In this document: positions 33,001 through 38,931 of the stretch, piece by piece | Numbering within the stretch: position 1 is the first letter of the stretch | Layout: the number at the start of each line of letters is the position of its first letter | NCBI GenBank assembly: GCA_963815495.1 | Contig: CAWFGW010000029.1 | Coordinates: 248,001-312,000, forward strand | Direction: 5' to 3' | DNA: 64,000 nt | DNA from: CAWFGW01 sp963815495 | GTDB taxonomy: Bacteria > Bacteroidota > Bacteroidia > Cytophagales > JAAEPT01 | Notes under the pieces: model-generated | The model's input: only the letters and a program-made list of their open reading frames with translations | Databases searched by the model: none | Told to the model about the DNA's origin: nothing | Translations under genes and position numbers: made by a program

Positions 33001-36000
33001 GTTCGGGCTCGTGCCTGTTTCATCGTAAATGAATAAAGTCACATCCGCACTGATTACATCAGTCGCATCATAACGCGTGCCGCCTCCATTCGTTGCTGTG
33101 TAATAAGCTGGATCTACTTGGTTTGTTCCACTTATCGCTGGCAAGGTGTAATCTCCACACGATAAGGTATCGTTGATGTCTTCTACAGTCGGTACTGCCT
33201 GGATGTCTATCGTAAATTGCTCCTCATCAAAACAGTTCGGGCTCGTGCCTGTTTCATCGTAAATGAATAAAGTCACATCCGCACTGATTACATCAGTCGC
33301 ATCATAACGCGTGCCGCCTCCATTCGTTGCTGTGTAATAAGCTGGATCTACTTGGTTTGTTCCACTTATCGCTGGCAAGGTGTAATCTCCACACGATAAG
33401 GTATCGTTGATGTCTTCTACAGTCGGTACCTCTATTATCGTAAAGCTTACAGCTTCTGTGTCCTCACATGCTGTAGTCGTATTGCGGATAGTCATTGTTC
33501 CTGTATATGTACCTGCAGCTATAGCTCCTAATCCAGATACAGTAATTGGACTACCTGCTAAAGCAGTATTGCCGATGTCCGTTAAACTTGCAGATGACCA
33601 GTCAATGCTGTATTGGTTAGGGCTACCGGTGGTAGCTGAATAAAGGATGTCAGCAGTTGTACTTCCAAAACATACTGAATCTTCTGCTCCTAAAGTAATC
33701 GTTGGTAGTGGATTAACAGTAATAGTTACTTGTGCCGTATCAGTAACAGGACTAGCACAAACAGCATTACTTAATAAAACCACTTTAACCACAGCGTCAA
33801 CTGTTAAGGTATCAGTGGAAATAGATGTCGTTGAAGCAATAGGAAGCGAATCACCATTTACATACCAACTATAGCTTGGTGAGGCTCCCTCATCAGAAAC
33901 TGTATTCACAGAAATATTAGCAGTAGATCCTATACATACCTCAGTTATTGGGTTCAAAGTAACATTAGGTGTAGCACTCAACCTAGTAACCGTAATATCA
34001 TTTGATACTGCTGGGTTTACTGTAGCACATAATGCTGATGTTGTCATGCGCATCGATACTACATCTCCATTAAGTAAAGAATTGGTATTATATGTTCCTG
34101 AAGTTGCGCCAGCAACAGGGTTACCATTAATATACCATTGAAATGCTGGTGCACTCCCACCATTAGCAATAGTTGAAGTAAATCTTAATATACTCCCAAG
34201 GCAAGAAGGACTTGTATCAACAGAAATGCTCACGGAAGGCGTGATATATGCCTGCACACTTACATTCACCGTGTTCGATCTCTTAAAACAAATTGGGTTT
34301 GTAGGATCAGTGTTATCAGCAATTTCAACATAGTAAATACCATTATGAGCAGCTGCAGTTACATTTGTTAGAGTTAAGCTATTTTGATCTATTCCAGAAG
34401 AAACCAGTGTTGTTGTTCCTCCAGAAGTACGGTACCATCTGTATAGATAACCAGCTGGGGCATCTGTTGCAGTCACCACTATTGTTGTATCATTCCCTTC
34501 ACAAATCTCTATTGTTCCAGTTGGAATTTTAGCTGTATCAGGAGCAATACAAGGACAAAACTCGGTAATATTAATTGGTGTTCTATCACACTCAATAATT
34601 GTTCGACAGTCTTCTTTGAATATCAAATCCCATGCAGGAAAATACCTTGTTGCATCTGCCCAATAATCATCAGTAAATTGTACCACTCCTGCTACACTTC
34701 CCGCAGCCAACGGGTAGGGTCCATTGCCACCAGAGAGCTCAACACCTGGGCTTGCCCCAGTAAAAAGTATACGATAAGTTTGCCCAGAATCGAGATAAGC
34801 ACCAATAGGAATTTTTAAAGGATAGGTATTTACGTTATTATCAGCTGATTTACCTAAAAAAGTATTAGTTCCTACAGCAATAGTGTTACCAGCAGAATCA
34901 ACCACGGTCATTTCAATAAAAAAGGAGTTAAATACATTGGCCCTGTAGTACGTTGTTAATGAGTCTAATATTAAATCCCTTTGAGCCTTAAATTCTAAAA
35001 AGTTAGCTGGATTTCCAGGCCCTGCATTTGTAGTAACATTTGGTGTATTAGGGAATTGAGAAATTAGAGGGGTTTTAGCAAGTCTAGTACAAGCCGCAGG
35101 TTGATTCGTATCACAAATAGCCTCTGTATCAACAACAGACCAACTAAACTGGTCTAAAGCCAAAGCATCTCTAAAGCCTTCGTTATTATTAGATTTATAA
35201 CTCGTAAATCTACCTATACAATCTTCTTGATAGGTCGGGACTACATTAAATAAAAGTTCATTATTTGCAGAACCTGTTTCAATTTTATTATTAGGACTTC
35301 CTGAAGTTAAAATTACCCGATAGGTTTCGCCTGCTGTTAAACTTGCATTGATAGGTACTGTAGTTGCCCCATTCACATAATTGGGATAGTGTCTCACATC
35401 TGTACCATACGACCCTGAAACTGTTTGAGTAAAAATATCTGATGGATCATTGATGTTGACCACAGTCCACGTTTGGGAATAAGCAGAATTATTTACAAAT
35501 GGATACGCAACAAAGGAATTCAGGACAATATTAGTTTCAACTTCAAACTCCCAAAAACCGCTTGGTGTAGTAATGTTTGTTGGGTTCTCCGCATTTCGTA
35601 CTTTTTCCGTTACAAATTGACCATTTGGAAGCTGATCGGTAACTAGCTTAGGCCCAAATGTATACGAATTCCCTGTTAATGAAGGACCTTTTGGAGTTGG
35701 GTCAGCAAAACCACCGTCTAATAAAACATAAAAAGATGTGTCACCAGTTAAATTAGCAACTAATTCACTGTGAGTATACCCTGTATCAATTGGAGTACCA
35801 CCAGTGGCTGTTGTATACCATAAAAACTTACTAGCGGGCTCACCTGTAGAAACTGAATCTACGGCAACTGTTACGGAAACATCACTTGTAGAACAGTAAG
35901 TAGTATCAAAAACATCAAAATTTGAAGTAGTAACATTAACAGTGTCTCTACCACTACCGCAACCTGAAACTGTTACATTAAGCACATATTGACCTGATGT

Positions 36001-38517
36001 ATTGATGTATAATGAATCGGTCGTTCCAAATGGTGCAGCTAAAGCTACTCCATCTTTATACCATTGATAAGATGTTGCTCCGTCTATTGTTTCTCTTAAG
36101 GTTACCTCCGCTGGAGAACATAATTCCAAGTCTGCTCCTAAATCAACCGCAATAGCTTCAGGAAAAATTTCCATCATATCAGAGTCTGTTACTTGACATG
36201 GAGCGGAACCTTTAGTTACATCAACACGGTACTGTCCCACTTTAGTCGCTAAGAATGTAGCATTTGTACCAACTTGAGTAAACCCTGAACCACTATTATA
36301 AAACCATCTATAAGTATCCGCCCCACTTGCTGAAGCACTCAATAATTCACTAGGACTACAATCGGTTATATCGGGTCCTATATCTACTGTAATAGAAGGG
36401 CTTATTTCTGTTATTGTGATTGGAATAGATTCAGTATAACAAAAAGAAGTATCAGTCACAGAAACTCTTACTTTATAAACACCCCCTGAAGTAAAAGTCC
36501 GCACAGAATCATCAGCAGTAACTGGTCCAAGAGGGGTATTGTTTCGAAACCATGTGTACCCAAACCCATCAGGAGCATCAGATTTCACGGTCAAGGTGGT
36601 AGATTCTGCTGGACAAATCGTTGTTTTTGAAGCAACAATATTTACAAACCCCGGGTTATTCGTACAAGCTAAATTACAATACTCTGTTGCAATTACAGGT
36701 ACTCTATCACATGGAGAATAGTAAGAAATCTTCCAATCATAAAAACCACCCCAAGTATTATTATTCTGTTTATTACCATCTATATGAACCAAATAATCAT
36801 AATCATTACTTCCTCCTACACTGTAATCAGCACCATTTGCACAACGGTAAACATCAGCCCCAGTACCTGAAGCAAAGCCAATTTGGTAATTATTACCTAC
36901 TGGAACAGTAATGTTTACAGGTACAGTTACTGTTGCAGTTCCAGATCCACACGGATAATCAGGTCTTGCTGTTCCTACTGTTCCACCTGTTCCATTAAGT
37001 ATAGTAATAGGTAGAAAATTGGAACCGGTGCCTGTTGATGGAACACCTCCTCCACACGGACCATAATTTATCATCTCATATCGTATCGTAACTGAATCAA
37101 GCGTAAATTCCGAAAATACATCAAAAGTAGTTTTATGGTCATTGTTTGCATACCAAGCATTACCACACGTACTCAATGCGGCAGCTCCAATTTCATAGCC
37201 TAAAGTAGACTCATTCTCTGTTACATCTTCAACGTAAAAAGTGTAATTACCACCCGCTGATACATCAATACCATTATAAGATACTCCAGTATTCACAGAA
37301 ACTCCACCTGTCTCAGTAGTATACCACTGATAGGTGTGACCAGCTTGGGTATTGCTTATTGAAAGATTAGTTGTAGGTGTGCTCGTTGAACAATAAATAG
37401 AATTATTTGGGGTAAATGTAACAGAAGACACCACAACTTCATCTGTTCTAACACCGCAATTAGGATCTGTTACTTCGACCATATATGTGCCTACTTCGTT
37501 AATATCAAGCGTAGTACCTGTTTCTCCAGGTATTTCTACAGCATTTTTAAACCACCTATAGGTAACAAAATTACCAGAATGCCCCCCTGTAAGTGTTGCT
37601 CTTATAGACGTTTGTACAGGTGAACACAATTCGATATCAGGCCCCAGATCCACATCATAATCCTCTAATACAGCTGCTAAATCAGCTTTAACACAAGACC
37701 CAGTTTTTTGCACACATAATGCGACTGTTTGAGCTGATGTGATAGTTACTACGGTATCTCTTGAGCCGTTACTCCAGAGCCATTCAATCGTTGGATCAGT
37801 AAAGTCGATTCCAAAGTCAGCAACTGTCACCTCCCCCGTTGTGCCACAAAGGGTAATATCTAAACCTAAGTCTGGTTGAGGGGATGGATCACCAAAACCA
37901 CATCCAGGTACTAATTCCAAATCATCAATTGCAAAATCATTTCCGTTATTACAGTTATCAGCATTGGTGTTCACAATTTCAAAAGTTTGAATTCCCGAAG
38001 GCCCGGTGTAATAAACCGAATCAACATATTCAACCCAATCTCCCGCTGTAGGAGGCGCCTGAAAGTTTGTTCCAAAATTTAGTCCACCTAATTTAAAGGT
38101 AAAATACGCTAAATCAGTACCACTTCCGTTTACATACATCGACATCACTGAAAGTCTAAAAAAATACCATGTATTTGTTTCTACCTTCACACTCCTCATG
38201 TAGAATGAGTTAGGAACAGTACAGGAGCCATCAATCATATAGAAATTACCACTTCCTCCTTTACCCACACCAACAAAGGCAGGATTAAGATCACTTGCTA
38301 AGGTTCCAATTAGCACATCATCAGGGTTAGAAGCACCACCTCCGAATACCTGATAATTTGCATCAAAAGTAAAATCAGTGAATCCATCATCAAATTGAGG
38401 ATTACTAATTAAATTATCACCTGTAGAAATCGTGGTGTCACAAGTAACTATTTGTCCTAAGACACCAGAAACACTACCTAATGAGATTAATAAACTGTAA
38501 AGTATTCGCTTAATCAT
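15037..38517 (-). CDS. Giant repeat-rich surface protein with type B (gliding-motility-associated) C-terminal secretion domain
   Basis: 7826 residues in one open frame. Layout: signal peptide MIKRILYSLLISLGSVSGVLGQ; an N-terminal beta-sandwich-like region (NFYMIDGSCTVPNSFYMRSV, AIDDLELVPGC) to about residue 210; Ig/PKD-like modules with QWY/WY tryptophans and a few larger non-repeat inserts to about 1695; 11 tandem 78-residue units (1697-2554); 7 units of 458 residues (to about 5760) plus a partial eighth module; about 20 more Ig-like modules of 80-90 residues (IQWQDSS-type) to about 7730; and a final type B CTD with TPNGDNTNNTFWIRNI, RIYNRWGSLVYEADGY and a YYYVLEL strand, ending TITIFR. That CTD is the export and attachment signal for the type IX system, as in SprB. 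I infer a cell-surface adhesin or gliding filament; its ligand is unknown. An adjacent PorP/SprF gene supports this. Confidence 0.95.
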   Translation of the reverse strand: MIKRILYSLLISLGSVSGVLGQIVTCDTTISTGDNLISNPQFDDGFTDFTFDANYQVFGGGASNPDDVLIGTLASDLNPAFVGVGKGGSGNFYMIDGSCTVPNSFYMRSVKVETNTWYFFRLSVMSMYVNGSGTDLAYFTFKLGGLNFGTNFQAPPTAGDWVEYVDSVYYTGPSGIQTFEIVNTNADNCNNGNDFAIDDLELVPGCGFGDPSPQPDLGLDITLCGTTGEVTVADFGIDFTDPTIEWLWSNGSRDTVVTITSAQTVALCVQKTGSCVKADLAAVLEDYDVDLGPDIELCSPVQTSIRATLTGGHSGNFVTYRWFKNAVEIPGETGTTLDINEVGTYMVEVTDPNCGVRTDEVVVSSVTFTPNNSIYCSTSTPTTNLSISNTQAGHTYQWYTTETGGVSVNTGVSYNGIDVSAGGNYTFYVEDVTENESTLGYEIGAAALSTCGNAWYANNDHKTTFDVFSEFTLDSVTIRYEMINYGPCGGGVPSTGTGSNFLPITILNGTGGTVGTARPDYPCGSGTATVTVPVNITVPVGNNYQIGFASGTGADVYRCANGADYSVGGSNDYDYLVHIDGNKQNNNTWGGFYDWKISYYSPCDRVPVIATEYCNLACTNNPGFVNIVASKTTICPAESTTLTVKSDAPDGFGYTWFRNNTPLGPVTADDSVRTFTSGGVYKVRVSVTDTSFCYTESIPITITEISPSITVDIGPDITDCSPSELLSASASGADTYRWFYNSGSGFTQVGTNATFLATKVGQYRVDVTKGSAPCQVTDSDMMEIFPEAIAVDLGADLELCSPAEVTLRETIDGATSYQWYKDGVALAAPFGTTDSLYINTSGQYVLNVTVSGCGSGRDTVNVTTSNFDVFDTTYCSTSDVSVTVAVDSVSTGEPASKFLWYTTATGGTPIDTGYTHSELVANLTGDTSFYVLLDGGFADPTPKGPSLTGNSYTFGPKLVTDQLPNGQFVTEKVRNAENPTNITTPSGFWEFEVETNIVLNSFVAYPFVNNSAYSQTWTVVNINDPSDIFTQTVSGSYGTDVRHYPNYVNGATTVPINASLTAGETYRVILTSGSPNNKIETGSANNELLFNVVPTYQEDCIGRFTSYKSNNNEGFRDALALDQFSWSVVDTEAICDTNQPAACTRLAKTPLISQFPNTPNVTTNAGPGNPANFLEFKAQRDLILDSLTTYYRANVFNSFFIEMTVVDSAGNTIAVGTNTFLGKSADNNVNTYPLKIPIGAYLDSGQTYRILFTGASPGVELSGGNGPYPLAAGSVAGVVQFTDDYWADATRYFPAWDLIFKEDCRTIIECDRTPINITEFCPCIAPDTAKIPTGTIEICEGNDTTIVVTATDAPAGYLYRWYRTSGGTTTLVSSGIDQNSLTLTNVTAAAHNGIYYVEIADNTDPTNPICFKRSNTVNVSVQAYITPSVSISVDTSPSCLGSILRFTSTIANGGSAPAFQWYINGNPVAGATSGTYNTNSLLNGDVVSMRMTTSALCATVNPAVSNDITVTRLSATPNVTLNPITEVCIGSTANISVNTVSDEGASPSYSWYVNGDSLPIASTTSISTDTLTVDAVVKVVLLSNAVCASPVTDTAQVTITVNPLPTITLGAEDSVCFGSTTADILYSATTGSPNQYSIDWSSASLTDIGNTALAGSPITVSGLGAIAAGTYTGTMTIRNTTTACEDTEAVSFTIIEVPTVEDINDTLSCGDYTLPAISGTNQVDPAYYTATNGGGTRYDATDVISADVTLFIYDETGTSPNCFDEEQFTIDIQAVPTVEDINDTLSCGDYTLPAISGTNQVDPAYYTATNGGGTRYDATDVISADVTLFIYDETGTSPNCFDEEQFTIDIQAVPTVEDINDTLSCGDYTLPAISGTNQVDPAYYTATNGGGTRYDATDVISADVTLFIYDETGTSPNCFDEEQFTIDIQAVPTVEDINDTLSCGDYTLPAISGTNQVDPAYYTATNGGGTRYDATDVISADVTLFIYDETGTSPNCFDEEQFTIDIQAVPTVEDINDTLSCGDYTLPAISGTNQVDPAYYTATNGGGTRYDATDVISADVTLFIYDETGTSPNCFDEEQFTIDIQAVPTVEDINDTLSCGDYTLPAISGTNQVDPAYYTATNGGGTRYDATDVISADVTLFIYDETGTSPNCFDEEQFTIDIQAVPTVEDINDTLSCGDYTLPAISGTNQVDPAYYTATNGGGTRYDATDVISADVTLFIYDETGTSPNCFDEEQFTIDIQAVPTVEDINDTLSCGDYTLPAISGTNQVDPAYYTATNGGGTRYDATDVISADVTLFIYDETGTSPNCFDEEQFTIDIQAVPTVEDINDTLSCGDYTLPAISGTNQVDPAYYTATNGGGTRYDATDVISADVTLFIYDETGTSPNCFDEEQFTIDIQAVPTVEDINDTLSCGDYTLPAISGTNQVDPAYYTATNGGGTRYDATDVISADVTLFIYDETGTSPNCFDEEQFTIDIQAVPTVEDINDTLSCGDYTLPAISGTNQVDPAYYTATNGGGTRYDATDVISADVTLFIYDETGTSPNCFDEEFFTVDINASPVITADSTNPTVCGAKDGSIRIEGLINGTSYDWTYTTPGAVVVTGTTLANASGEIEVGDTLVGGVYTAISVTLNGCTSNITTETLTDPGAPAVDNPGPLVSCDSVQLPAITGTNLTGNEAYYSAANGQGDQYVEDDYITTSGTYYVLDSTVACKSEVPFTITINTTPTPDSLANVVICDSFELPVLTVGDYYTATGGAGTALTAGDYITTDQTVYVYAETGTTPNCFDEEFFTVDINTTPTPDSLANVVICDSFELPVLTVGDYYTATGGAGTALTAGDYITTDQTVYVYAETGTTPNCFDEEFFTVDINTTPTPDSLANVVICDSFELPVLTVGDYYTATGGAGTALTAGDYITTDQTVYVYAETGTTPNCFDEEFFTVDINATPTPDSLANVVICDSFELPVLTVGDYYTATGGAGTALTAGDYITTDQTVYVYAETGTTPNCFDEEFFTVDINASPVITADSTNPTVCGAKDGSIRIEGLINGTSYDWTYTTPGAVVVTGTTLANASGEIEVGDTLVGGVYTAISVTLNGCTSNITTETLTDPGAPAVDNPGPLVSCDSVQLPAITGTNLTGNEAYYSAANGQGDQYVEDDYITTSGTYYVLDSTVACKSEVPFTITINTTPTPDSLANVVICDSFELPVLTVGDYYTATGGAGTALTAGDYITTDQTVYVYAETGTTPNCFDEEFFTVDINTTPTPDSLANVVICDSFELPVLTVGDYYTATGGAGTALTAGDYITTDQTVYVYAETGTTPNCFDEEFFTVDINTTPTPDSLANVVICDSFELPVLTVGDYYTATGGAGTALTAGDYITTDQTVYVYAETGTTPNCFDEEFFTVDINTTPTPDSLANVVICDSFELPVLTVGDYYTATGGAGTALTAGDYITTDQTVYVYAETGTTPNCFDEEFFTVDINASPVITADSTNPTVCGAKDGSIRIEGLINGTSYDWTYTTPGAVVVTGTTLANASGEIEVGDTLVGGVYTAISVTLNGCTSNITTETLTDPGAPAVDNPGPLVSCDSVQLPAITGTNLTGNEAYYSAANGQGDQYVEDDYITTSGTYYVLDSTVACKSEVPFTITINTTPTPDSLANVVICDSFELPVLTVGDYYTATGGAGTALTAGDYITTDQTVYVYAETGTTPNCFDEEFFTVDINTTPTPDSLANVVICDSFELPVLTVGDYYTATGGAGTALTAGDYITTDQTVYVYAETGTTPNCFDEEFFTVDINTTPTPDSLANVVICDSFELPVLTVGDYYTATGGAGTALTAGDYITTDQTVYVYAETGTTPNCFDEEFFTVDINTTPTPDSLANVVICDSFELPVLTVGDYYTATGGAGTALTAGDYITTDQTVYVYAETGTTPNCFDEEFFTVDINASPVITADSTNPTVCGAKDGSIRIEGLINGTSYDWTYTTPGAVVVTGTTLANASGEIEVGDTLVGGVYTAISVTLNGCTSNITTETLTDPGAPAVDNPGPLVSCDSVQLPAITGTNLTGNEAYYSAANGQGDQYVEDDYITTSGTYYVLDSTVACKSEVPFTITINTTPTPDSLANVVICDSFELPVLTVGDYYTATGGAGTALTAGDYITTDQTVYVYAETGTTPNCFDEEFFTVDINTTPTPDSLANVVICDSFELPVLTVGDYYTATGGAGTALTAGDYITTDQTVYVYAETGTTPNCFDEEFFTVDINTTPTPDSLANVVICDSFELPVLTVGDYYTATGGAGTALTAGDYITTDQTVYVYAETGTTPNCFDEEFFTVDINATPTPDSLANVVICDSFELPVLTVGDYYTATGGAGTALTAGDYITTDQTVYVYAETGTTPNCFDEEFFTVDINASPVITADSTNPTVCGAKDGSIRIEGLINGTSYDWTYTTPGAVVVTGTTLANASGEIEVGDTLVGGVYTAISVTLNGCTSNITTETLTDPGAPAVDNPGPLVSCDSVQLPAITGTNLTGNEAYYSAANGQGDQYVEDDYITTSGTYYVLDSTVACKSEVPFTITINTTPTPDSLANVVICDSFELPVLTVGDYYTATGGAGTALTAGDYITTDQTVYVYAETGTTPNCFDEEFFTVDINTTPTPDSLANVVICDSFELPVLTVGDYYTATGGAGTALTAGDYITTDQTVYVYAETGTTPNCFDEEFFTVDINTTPTPDSLANVVICDSFELPVLTVGDYYTATGGAGTALTAGDYITTDQTVYVYAETGTTPNCFDEEFFTVDINTTPTPDSLANVVICDSFELPVLTVGDYYTATGGAGTALTAGDYITTDQTVYVYAETGTTPNCFDEEFFTVDINASPVITADSTNPTVCGAKDGSIRIEGLINGTSYDWTYTTPGAVVVTGTTLANASGEIEVGDTLVGGVYTAISVTLNGCTSNITTETLTDPGAPAVDNPGPLVSCDSVQLPAITGTNLTGNEAYYSAANGQGDQYVEDDYITTSGTYYVLDSTVACKSEVPFTITINTTPTPDSLANVVICDSFELPVLTVGDYYTATGGAGTALTAGDYITTDQTVYVYAETGTTPNCFDEEFFTVDINTTPTPDSLANVVICDSFELPVLTVGDYYTATGGAGTALTAGDYITTDQTVYVYAETGTTPNCFDEEFFTVDINTTPTPDSLANVVICDSFELPVLTVGDYYTATGGAGTALTAGDYITTDQTVYVYAETGTTPNCFDEEFFTVDINTTPTPDSLANVVICDSFELPVLTVGDYYTATGGAGTALTAGDYITTDQTVYVYAETGTTPNCFDEEFFTVDINASPVITADSTNPTVCGAKDGSIRIEGLINGTSYDWTYTTPGAVVVTGTTLANASGEIEVGDTLVGGVYTAISVTLNGCTSNITTETLTDPGAPAVDNPGPLVSCDSVQLPAITGTNLTGNEAYYSAANGQGDQYVEDDYITTSGTYYVLDSTVACKSEVPFTITINTTPTPDSLANVVICDSFELPVLTVGDYYTATGGAGTALTAGDYITTDQTVYVYAETGTTPNCFDEEFFTVDINTTPTPDSLANVVICDSFELPVLTVGDYYTTTGGAGTALTAGDYITTDQTVYVYAETGTTPNCFDEEFFTVDINTTPTPDSLANVVICDSFELPVLTVGDYYTATGGAGTALTAGDYITTDQTVYVYAETGTTPNCFDEEFFTVDINTTPTPDSLANVVICDSFELPVLTVGDYYTATGGAGTALTAGDYITTDQTVYVYAETGTTPNCFDEEFFTVDINASPVITADSTNPTVCGAKDGSIRIEGLINGTSYDWTYTTPGAVVVTGTTLANASGEIEVGDTLVGGVYTAISVTLNGCTSNITTETLTDPGAPAVDNPGPLVSCDSVQLPAITGTNLTGNEAYYSAANGQGDQYVEDDYITTSGTYYVLDSTAVNPSCKTEQSFVVTINNTPQITPLADQVGCVSFTLPAINGTDITASVDYYFDPSGVNPVVGAITTTDTIYVYDQTGTTPNCVDEDTVIITIDPQPVANLVSGGSICPGDSIKIGLTFTGDSIRWESTPTGTNTWTSLPTANSDSIFVSPVVASDYRAIVAYSSSSCQEDTSVLGTVTINPDAIGGTITGIDTLCTGDTTIISLANSVGIIQWQDSILGGTWTNIGVASADTFVQVSPDTSNPNHFYRAIVGNGSCIDTSDIHPLFVKNCCTKPTLADVSPDSVIICGLANDTLVTVTTDAPLGYLYTWFSVSDTTTALAGPTADLTSYRVTATDTVFVKIQMPGVPGCDIKSDSSIVDIRPDVVAGTVTVSPTPVCDGESTTITLAGHTGTFIWQLNDGTGWRDTTIATASWSHLSRLPIDTVSYRAIVTNSGICVDTTNSDTLTIVSQPIAGVVSVEDSICENESVTVSTAGSFGGVIWEDSIAGSGTWNRTPLRTGITETYPTSGTATRYFRVIAGSGQCADTSNIDSLIINPRSVGGIAAVTSPVCHGDSANLTLSGYTASTIQWQDSSRASAGLWTDIAYTADDVWVSYPDSLSPVSFRAIVTNNPGGCLDTSSITTLQIDSLAIGGVVSIDDSICSGEGATVSISGHRGAIQWQVSSASNQVWRDTLTGQVTENILPTEAADTLFYRAILNYQGNGCLDTSSIDTLIVHPIAVGGTALVESPICDGDSALLTLTGYTGSIQWQDSSSAGNWTNIPFATTDSRFVKYPLSQTDISLRAILTNQLGQCMDTSNTTVLEIVSQPIAGVVSVEDSICENESVTVSTIGSFGGVIWEDSIAGSGTWNRTPLRTGTTETYPTSGTATRYFRVIAGSGQCADTSNIDSLIINPRSVGGIAAVTSPVCHGDSANLTLSGYTASTIQWQDSSRASAGLWTDIAYTADDVWVSYPDSLSPVSFRAIVTNNPGGCLDTSSITTLQIDSLAIGGVVSIDDSICSGEGATVSISGHRGAIQWQVSSASNQVWRDTLTGQVTENILPTEAADTLFYRAILNYQGNGCLDTSSVDTLIVHPAAIPGTPVVDDPDICEGESTVVRLQGYDGIKIQWQDSTATDGWKNIDGETADTLVVSTTLATSPQRVRALVTHRGECLDSSTVAEIRVSSQAVAGVLTSIPDSICQGYEGLLITTGHEGLVQWQEETSPGVFTDAPVSEYGVVDNDTLIIPDTKGVGVYNYRVVYGVGECTDTSDVEDIKVVEDALAGTAAVDPSIICEGETAEVILTGYLGNIVWEDSSATKNWSVSTNVDVNNDTMMVQPTSGESPLFYRAVVTNSNICSYTSAPTRLEVIPHVIGGVADAVNDTICNGSNDEILLTGSYGTITWETSADGLVWDTIIPIETDTNITVSPGTGVGVVSNNFYRAILDNGVCTDTSTIADVTTYPDVDLMVSLTGPTRICQNDEAVFNVKDSLGGGQNPTFKWYVQNVEVDPITVTNAGTRFSDTTLTNNAVVKVEMYSDSLCAVNPVDSTLMIRVDPLLIPEITIVVDDSIKCEDEIFYFTIIDTLNLGLNPTYQWYLNNQPIPSATNPLTFESSTLVFDDEIKVEVTQSPEVCTQNPIGYSNSKKVDVHEKPEVGDLLRNKKVCYGGVVDIELASHKGVIEWQYALEGDPEGIWTTLQFNGNPVRSVSPSELYATDSILELRSTKFRAVVYEDDYESHECDSIPSDSVLIREIPLPYGEIVALDTNCENNIALIEPRVYNDAYTGFTGWYQSFDNKNYRSYNSQFVEANDNILLTDTNVKAQFFIAEFKTDAPGCVLRDTIALRDCAPPKIDIPNAMTPNGDNTNNTFWIRNIWFYPENTLRIYNRWGSLVYEADGYNNQWYGQRDGRDMPAAVYYYVLELNDKDGNYPDPFTGTITIFR
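17573..19430 (-). repeat. Segmental duplication of three Ig-like modules (offset 1068 bp)
   Basis: The stretch from 17573 to about 18362 recurs at 18641 to about 19430 with nearly identical bases. Landmarks such as CTATAGAATAAGGTATCAGC and CTTGATTTGAAGCACTACTTA recur 1068 bp (356 codons) apart. Both copies encode the modules VGGIAAVTSPVCHGDSANLT, IGGVVSIDDSICSGEGATVS and neighbours. Borders are approximate. Confidence 0.85.
21238..30855 (-). repeat. Array of seven 1374-bp units, each with four 219-bp subunits
   Basis: Unit edges recur exactly every 1374 bp from 21238 to 30855. Each unit encodes, in protein order, a 166-residue module beginning SPVITADSTNPTVCGAKDG and four 73-residue subunits beginning TTPTPDSLANVVICDSFELP. 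Base variants show a longer period: GCATTGATG at 25582 and 29704, and GTGTAATAATCGCC at 24121 and 28243, recur 4122 bp (three units) apart, so the array reads, from high to low coordinate, C-B-A-C-B-A-A'. A partial eighth 166-residue module continues to about 20740. Confidence 0.95.
30856..33429 (-). repeat. Array of eleven 234-bp units
   Basis: 11 x 234 = 2574 bp exactly fills 30856-33429. Each unit encodes 78 residues beginning VPTVEDINDTLSCGDYTLPA and ending in DIQ plus A. The last unit differs at its end (FFTVDIN) where it joins the next array. Silent variants (CATCGTATATGAATA at 31851 and 32787; GGTTCGTACC at 31716 and 32652) recur 936 bp, four units, apart. Confidence 0.95.
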
Positions 38518-38847
38518 GCTGCTGGCCGATTATATTAAAATCAAGTTTTAAAATTACATCTTTTATAATAAATATACTAACCTCTCGTTTAAATTCAATC
38601 TGCAAAAATTAATCAACTCAACACATTTATATAAGATTCTTTGTCTGATACGGTAAAACTCCTTATTTGTTATTGTTTTTTTTTCGTCTTTATTTAACGA
38701 TAAACCAGCATAACAGTTTAAACTATCGAGATAAAAATAAATCACCATTTCTCCACCAGCCATTCTATAGCCCCATACATCAAATAATATAGTTTTTTAA
38801 CCTGTGATTTTTTTTTAAATTTTTACCACAAAAATTACATCTAAAAG
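38518..38847. other. AT-rich intergenic region upstream of the giant gene
   Basis: 330 bp between the giant gene and tRNA-Leu, both on the minus strand. It should hold the promoter of the giant operon, but I find no exact TAnnTTTG element on the minus strand. A 66-codon frame at 38563-38763 shows no family features and I do not call it. Confidence 0.4.
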
Positions 38848-38931
38848 TGCGCACGAGAAGATTCGAACTTCCACAGGCTAAAGCCCACCAGCCCCTCAAG
38901 CTGGCGTGTCTACCAATTCCACCACGTGCGC
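38848..38931 (-). tRNA. tRNA-Leu (anticodon GAG)
   Basis: 84 nt on the minus strand. Acceptor GCGCACG/CGTGCGC; D-arm with TGGTAGACAC; anticodon stem CCAGC/GCTGG with loop TTGAGGG, anticodon GAG (reads CTC/CTT); a long variable arm with GGGC/GCCT pairing; T-arm GAAG/CTTC with TTCGAAT; discriminator A. The class II shape with a long variable arm fits leucine. CCA is not encoded. Confidence 0.95.

Noticed and set aside
20751..33429. CRISPR array
   Set aside because: The repeats are long (219-1374 bp), lack unique spacers and are in one open coding frame.
15037..38517. Misassembly as the source of the whole giant ORF
   Set aside because: The frame stays open for 7826 codons, unit lengths are exact and variants follow an ordered pattern; the true copy number could still differ.
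38563..38763. 66-codon minus-strand frame upstream of the giant gene
   Set aside because: No signal peptide, domain or conserved motif, and it lies where the giant gene's promoter should be.
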